Positions 57,332 through 64,000 of a stretch of DNA of 64,000 bases are shown piece after piece; within the stretch, counting starts at the first letter, position 1, and each line of letters begins with the position of its first letter. The translations under genes were made by a program, and so were the position numbers. Under the pieces are notes generated by a model. It made no database searches. It worked only from the letters and a program-made list of their open reading frames with translations, and was not told where the DNA came from. This DNA is from Pleurotus ostreatus/Saccharomyces cerevisiae fusant (taxonomy: Eukaryota; Opisthokonta), in contig JAMQCK010000037.1 in assembly GCA_024196135.1 (NCBI GenBank), forward strand, positions 1 to 64,000. The letters run 5' to 3'.

Positions 57332-59069
57332 ATGTCTTCTCCCAGCAACACCAACTGCATCGCCCAGAGCAACGCGTCGGCCATGAATGGTACCACCAAC
57401 CCCGCCGCCAACGCGAACGCCGTCGCCCGCGGGCCTGCTTTCGGTGCAGCCGCCGGCAGCGACAGGCCTCTCGACACCGGCGAGGCCATCGACAACAACA
57501 AACCGAAGCAGCCGTTCCAAGACGCGTTCCTCGAGGCCCTCAAGACTGCGGTAGGAGGCGCCAACCGCTTCGTCTACAAGGACCACTCCGCCGATCATCC
57601 GGAGGTTCGCATGCTATGCAGCGTCGTGGAGGATCTGCCTGGCCAGTTTGGAGCTGGAGTAGATGAGGTGCCCGAAGCTATGTGCGCAGCTTACGCGTTC
57701 TTGTGTGGCGTCCTCGCTGATGAAAATTTGCAGGGACGATATCTCGAAGCACATAGTCCAGTCGCTCAGGTGCGCTCCTCCACACACTATCCTTACCCCT
57801 CTCGTGTACTAACGCCCTCCTAGGGACGGCGCCTTCTCCATCCAAGAAATCTTCCCGCTCCAGCCCGGCGAAGTTGAACCGCAGCCAAAGAAAGATGAAC
57901 GCAAGTTCCCACTTTGGCCCGCCATGGTGCACAAGAGCTTCAACATTCAGGACGTCTCCCAGCGCTACGTGCCTGTCTCCGAGATGCCGAACGTCGACCC
58001 CGCCCTTCCGTACGCCTTCCACATCACCCGCGACGGTGTCGAGATGCCCATCGACTTCCCCTTCGAGCTCTCCTTCGAACCAAACAGCAAGAAGCACGAT
58101 TCAACGTGCGTGGTATTCGACGCCGAGAAGGTGTTCGTGCCCGCCGCTGCCGCTGCCGCGTCGCCGGAGGTGGTGATGGAGGAGGTCGCCGCCACGCGTG
58201 GCGCTGATGATGCCGATGATGCCGCTCCTCATCGTGACACGAGGCTTGCCACTGGTGGCAAAGGCAAGGGCGTCGGTGGCAAGAGCAAGGGCACTGTCGG
58301 CAAGGACAAAGGCACGACCAGCGGTGGCAAGGGCAAGGCACGAGCCGAGCCGGAGCCTGCGTCCGACTCTGAGCTATCCGACCTCACCGAGTCCGAGACC
58401 GACGAGCTCTCCTCGCTGTCTGAGTTGACGGAGAGCGAGGATGAGGAGCCCGCGCCGAAGCCTGCCGGCCGTCACGCGAAGAAGCCTGCTGCGAAGCCCA
58501 CGAAGCCGGCACCCAAGGCGACGAAGGCGACCGCGCCCAAGGCTACGAAGGCAGCAGCACCCAAGACCACGAAGGCGGGGGCGTCTAAGGAGACGAAGGC
58601 TCCTGCTCCTCGTGCCACGAGGGCCGCTGCGCCCCGCGTCGTCAAGGCTGCCCCGAAGAAGGCTGCTGAGCCCGCGCCCAAGGGAAAGCAGGCGAAGGGC
58701 AAGGAGCCCGCTGCCGCCCCGCGCGCCACGAGGGGTGCTGCCAAGTCTAGGCTCACGCAGCCCACCGCCGCCTCCAAGGCTAGGGCTACTGCTGCCACCA
58801 GCAAGGCTGCTGCTACCAAGGCTACGAAGGCCGGTCCTGCACCCAAGGCCTCGAAGGCTGCTGCTGCATCTAAGCCAGCCGCGCCTAGGGCCCCGAGTCG
58901 CGCTGCCGCTGGGAAGCGCAAGCGCGACGACGACGACGAGGACGCCGCGCCCGTCGCGCAGCGTAGGACTGCCGCTGCTGCCCGGGTCTCGCCGCCCGCC
59001 GCTCCCGCGGTGCGCGCGCAGGCGGGCCATAACTTGCGCCGTACGAAGGCGGTCAGCTACAAGGTCTGA
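57332..59069 (+). CDS. Protein with histone-H1-like basic Ala/Lys/Pro tail, spliced
   Basis: The start MSSPSNTNCIAQSNASAMNG is followed by an ordered segment KQPFQDAFLEALKTAVGGAN to MCAAYAFLCGVLADENLQGR. After an intron comes PGEVEPQPKKDERKFPLWPA MVHKSFNIQDVSQRY and DGVEMPIDFPFELSFEPN. A long tail follows: Gly-Lys repeats (GGKGKGVGGKSKG), an acidic Ser patch, then many repeats of AxxPKATKA and AAPRATRAA. It ends with a nuclear-type KRKRDDDDEDAAP cluster and RRTKAVSYKV. The tail resembles the H1 C-terminal domain, but no winged-helix globular domain is seen, so it is not a canonical H1. It may bind chromatin. See the splice finding for the join near 57770-57863. Confidence 0.68.
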
Positions 59070-59464
59070 AGGTGTTGGTCTCTGGTGCGAGGCATGCGAT
59101 ACCTACTCCCTAGTATTCCTACCTGGTTCGCGATGCGTACATACTCAGCGACACCTGTGCGTCTCGCGAGCCCTCCATTTTCCATTGCACCGACAACGCC
59201 TGCTCTGTCTCGTACCAACGCCTACTTTTCTCGCATCGCCTCCTTACCGCACTTGCTTACATCGTCGAGCGCACCTATGTGCCCTCGTCGCGGATCGGAC
59301 TCTCATATCGCAGTGCACGTACATACTGTATCTTTATCGCTGTATTTACCGAAAATGGCACAAAATCCTGGAATCTGGTGTGACCTTGACGCCGCACATT
59401 GAGTCAACCACTTCAGGACAGCATTGAGAAGAACATGCAAGCGGGATGTATTGACAATCACAAC
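59070..59464. other. Convergent 3' region, no gene recognised
   Basis: About 395 bases between the tail-protein stop and the orphan gene stop. Nothing clear. Confidence 0.35.
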
Positions 59465-61057
59465 TCATGGCAACCTGAACATCGCAATCCCCGCCCGCTC
59501 CCCATCCACCTCCTTCACCACCCGCTTACTCTCTCCACTCCGCACCGCCGCCTCCATCAACAACTCCACCGCCCGATCCAGCCTCTGCCTCCCACCCTTC
59601 CCCTTCTTCCCATTCTCGTCCATCGCCCGGTCCCAGTCCACGCACAGGGTCAGGAACTCCGCGAGTGAGTGGGTGTGTTTCGCTAGCTCCTTCTGACCGC
59701 TATCCTTATCGAGATTTATCTTCCACAACTTGGCTAATGTGCGACCGGCCGCGAACCACGCTACCAGCGGGCTGCCGTCGCGCACGGGGAGGACGAGCGC
59801 GGGGCAGCCGTCGAGGAGCTCGTAGTGCAGGATGGACTGCCCGGGGCGGGCGGAAGAGGTCCAACCGAGGCGGTAGGGCTTGAGGCCGAGGACGGTGACG
59901 AGCATGCGGCGATGCTTGGAGGAGGGCGATTCATGGGGGCAGAGGGAGAGGACTTTGCTGGAGTTGGTGAGGAGGGCTATGAGCGACGTTAGCCAGTTAT
60001 TCAGAATGGGCGAGTGAGCTGTGGTCATGTACTTTGCGCAACCTGATAGTCGCCGTTGAGGAAGGGGCCGTGCGCGAAGATAACGTCGGGCGTAACCTTG
60101 CGAGGGATGAGGGGCGTGCGCCCGCTGGCGTAGAGGTAGGGACAGAACCAGCCTGAAAGTCTATCAGCCCACCGTCGCCCAAGTCATACTGAGCGTTACA
60201 TAGAAACTGACCCATCGTCGTATCGAAATAATCCCTCGTCTTGTCGACGATGCTGGCCCCCGAGGTCGAGTCCGAGGCATGATAAAAACCAAGCAGCGCC
60301 TCCTTCCTCGTACTCCGATACCGCAGCGTGATCTTCAGCGTCTTCAAGTTCTCCGTCTTCAGCATGCGGCCCTTCTCATCGCCCAGCTTCTCGATGGGTT
60401 CCTCTGCATATCCGCTTTCCAATCAGCAAGGCAGCTCCACTACTAGCATAGTCCTGGCATGAAGGCCAGTCCTTGCGAAAATCAGGGCCCAGCCTAAGCC
60501 CAAGTACTCACCGATTAGCGCCTGGTCTGCGACCCCAGCCACCGCATCCGTTCCCACTTGGGTGACAAGCTCGGCAATAATTCCATCACCGAGGAGGTCG
60601 CCGCCGACCTCGCTCGCGAACGGCGTGATCAGGGTCGCCGTCCCACCGGTCGCGAAGTTGACGGTCTCGATAGCCATGTCCCTAAAGCGCACGCTAGGGT
60701 ACACAACGGGGCTTGAGTCTCCCCATGGGCTATAGTGACATCGGTTAGCGTGCGCCACATCTTAGGGACGAGACAGGCTCAGATAACCACTGAACTTACC
60801 CGAGGCAGACTACAGCTATGGCCGAGTTTTTCGTTGTCTGCGCCATTGACGAGAGCAGGCGCGCTGTCAGAGACTGACCCGAGATGAAGCGTTATCGTCG
60901 CATTCGCGCGAGCGTCGGGCGCCCGTCAAGAGTCAGTGCTCACCTCCGTAATCACCCTGGTAAACCATGAAGATTTCTCTTCCTTTTCCGATTCAGTAAA
61001 GTGCGAGTCGTCGATGGGGCGCAGTTCGGACTTCTTGGTCTTTCCGAGGAGAGGCAT
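59465..61057 (-). CDS. Conserved-looking orphan protein of unknown function, spliced
   Basis: No family recognised. The start MPLLGKTKKSELRPIDDSHF TESEKEEKSSWFTRVIT is a basic, acidic-rich segment. It is followed by a likely exon YPSVRFRDMAIETVNFATGG with a hydrophobic, Gly-rich TLITPFASEVGGDLLGDGII and AVAGVADQALIGE. Then come KTLKITLRYRSTRKEALLGF, ASGRTPLIPRKVTPDVIFAH, HRRMLVTVLGLKPYRLGWTS and LLTNSSKVLSLC. The end carries HTHSLAEFLTLCVDWDRAM and ERAGIAMFRLP with TGA at 59465-59467. Probably about 400 residues with no secretion signal. The ATG at 61055-61057 is the best start; the middle splice sites are uncertain. Confidence 0.6.
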
Positions 61058-61441
61058 GGTAAATGTTGCGAGAGCGTTCTGATATGAGTGGACTAGCTTC
61101 GCGTCGTGTTATATCACTTTTCTGTTGAATGGCGGTGACCTCGCGCCCCACCCAGCCTGATGTCATGCAGTACGACGACTGGGCCTGGCGTGAGATTGCG
61201 CTCCTCCAGGGTATTTTCCTTCACATGGTTGCGCTGGGATCTATCAGAGGACTCCGAAGACATGACGATGGTTGGATTCAAGCTGCAGGCACGTGGTATG
61301 TTGAGAAAGCATGTGACCGCACGAGCGTGACGCCACAAACGAGATGCGTGGCGTGGGAAACTCGCGTTCTTTGTTCTCCTCCTCGACGCGGTCCTTGTTC
61401 TCGACACGACGGGTTGCCGCCGTTCCTTGTTCCCTACCACC

Positions 61442-62451
<1,010 letters not shown>

Positions 62452-64000
62452 AGTGGGTATGACCGGACAATCCCATACGTCGTTCCAATTCCATACGTCA
62501 GTTCTTGCTCTCCCTCGCTCGTCAGTACTCACGGACCCTCTACACCTGTATCATCCGAATGTTTCCCCGTACGCTGTCTATATTTTCCCTGTACTTCCCC
62601 ATGATTACGAGTTGATGGCCCGAGCTTTCTTACTGCGTGCCAAACCCTTCGACAACACCGCAGAGTGCCGTATCACACACTGACGGTAGCCGTTGAATGT
62701 TGACCGGAGCCATCGACTAGCAGCCATGATACGACCAGTCGAGTAGCAGCCCTGTAAGTCCGTCGCGCATCATGAGGCAATAATCCGTAGCACATCATGA
62801 AGCAATGACCGTCGGTCGATTGTTACTCCTCGGACCCGGATCTCCCTAGTCTGTTCTGAGCTTAGGTGCTGTGCTCGCTTCGATTAGGTGCGTTGACCCC
62901 TCTGATCTACCCTCCGTAGCGCTAATTTCGAGCTGATAGATACGCAGTCACCGGGCGTCCTCGAAGCTACTCCATCGGACGCCCGTGAAGCTACTCTCCG
63001 GGACGCGTCGCCGATGGATAGACGCACGGCCCCCCTCGAGCTACCTTCCGGAGAGCGCATGGCTATGTTCATTACGGTCCAGCACGGCCAAGCACGTAGG
63101 TTCAACACGGCCTTGCACGTCGCCCGCAAGAGGTCTGGCGCTGCGAATCCCTCTGTAGCGCCTGATACCTCTGGTAGCGTAGGCCCGGGGCGATGCGCCT
63201 GTTCGTCCGCGACACCCAAGCAGCCGCTGGGCAGATGGCAAGATCGGGAGCGCGTTGGCATCTGCCTAATGGGCCTCGTGAATGAACAGGCATTAACCAC
63301 GAACGATCAGGTGACTGCCGGCATGTGCACCGTCAGTGGCGCTCGCCTGGTGGTCGTGGCTCAGCGTGCCCCCCTGGCGGCTGTGGCAAGTCGTGGTCTT
63401 TCTGTCTGACTGGCGCTTGCTTCCGCATCCGCGCGCACACGTATTACCCCCAGGGACCGTATAACCTTCGAGGCCCATGGAATCGAAGCGCAGGCCTCTT
63501 GCAATCCAGGCCTGAGGGCAATTAGAACGGCGACCCCCTCGCGCACTGGTGCGTTGCCCTCGCTCGCGCTGCCCTCGGTCGAGTAGCTTATGTCGTACGG
63601 CTAGGATCGTGCGTTCTAAACTCTGTCGGACGGCAGATGACGCGAACACCAGAAGGGATGCGATCGCCTGAACAGCGCCAAAAGGATGCGTGTCGTCAAG
63701 GCGTGCGGTAAATTGGCGGGGGTGTGCGATGAATTGGTGGGGTGCGCAGCTATTCGCGTTCTCGTCAGTCGAGCTATGGACGCTCTCGTCAATGACCAAG
63801 GTACATGTCTGTCCACTGTCGATGCGTCTGCGAAATGAACACTGCAGGCCCTGCCACCTCGATATGAACGCTCAAGCCCGTCGATGCGTTCCCTCACAGC
63901 CCGAGCTGCGTCTGAAGCGCGTCACTCCATCAAGCGGGTAAGTAAGTGGCGCTCGGGTGCAACGGTCAGGTCCTCGGTGGCATCGGCAGTGCCTAGGGTG
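62452..64000. other. Gene-poor end of the window with short repeats
   Basis: About 1.55 kb with no recognised gene or splice pattern. A GAAGCTACTC-like motif recurs near 62963, 62987 and, degenerate, 63037. Longer frames are arginine/serine-rich and resemble chance GC-rich frames. It could be an old transposon remnant or subgenic sequence continuing beyond the window. Confidence 0.4.
62761..62812. repeat. 25-base imperfect direct repeat
   Basis: Two similar units of about 25 bases, anchored by CATCATGA at 62768 and 62793 and each continuing rGGCAATnAnCCG-like. A related GACTAGCAGCC / GAGTAGCAGCC pair is just upstream (near 62715 and 62738). Confidence 0.5.

Noticed and set aside
58374..59030. 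Gly/Leu/Arg-rich antisense frame over the basic tail gene
   Set aside because: Mirror of the Ala/Lys repeats; no start context or domain.

Overview
The window is fungal nuclear DNA, most likely from an Agaricomycete (Basidiomycota; Polyporales would fit). The evidence is GC-rich coding sequence, genes cut by many introns of about 45-70 bases with GT...CTAAC/CTGAC...AG signals, and Basidiomycete-type genes: an inositol phosphorylceramide synthase, a DUF4238-kinase fusion, a fungalysin and Zn2Cys6 regulators. Family names come from motif reading. No database search was run.

Layout. 0.1-6.1 kb: a 2-hydroxyacid dehydrogenase (-) diverging from a large RhoGEF (+). 6.4-12.8 kb: a 1-Cys peroxiredoxin (-), a SnoaL-like small protein (-), an NmrA-like NAD(P)-binding reductase (+) and a membrane-anchored alpha/beta hydrolase (+). 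13-18.3 kb: an orphan protein, two related small membrane proteins, a non-autonomous hAT-like element with perfect terminal inverted repeats and target-site duplication, and a low-complexity protein. 19.3-26.3 kb: three tandem genes of the mpaB / rubber-oxygenase family (PF09995, formerly DUF2236). 26.4-33.4 kb: a second SnoaL-like gene, a second alpha/beta hydrolase and a SulP-STAS-cNMP vacuolar-type transporter, all (-). 34.5-36.6 kb: a fourth mpaB-family gene (-). 37.3-45.2 kb: an acidic nuclear-type protein, AUR1, a phytanoyl-CoA dioxygenase-like protein and a secreted fungalysin (M36). 46.1-48.0 kb: a fifth mpaB-family gene (-). 48.7-55.0 kb: a Zn2Cys6 regulator (-) diverging from a DUF4238-TKL kinase (+). 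57.3-62.5 kb: a protein with a histone-H1-like basic tail, an orphan protein and a CFIm25 (NUDT21) homolog. The last 1.5 kb is gene-poor with short repeats.

The main feature is the local expansion of mpaB-family oxygenases: five apparently intact genes in 29 kb, sharing a signal anchor, an R-x-N-x-x-H-S core and a 16-base microexon. They are mixed with alpha/beta hydrolases, SnoaL-like proteins and an NmrA-like reductase. A SnoaL gene and an alpha/beta hydrolase occur close together twice. This could be an isoprenoid or lipid tailoring or degradation neighbourhood, but no backbone synthase is present, so a biosynthetic cluster is only inferred. The remaining genes look like ordinary housekeeping or signalling genes.
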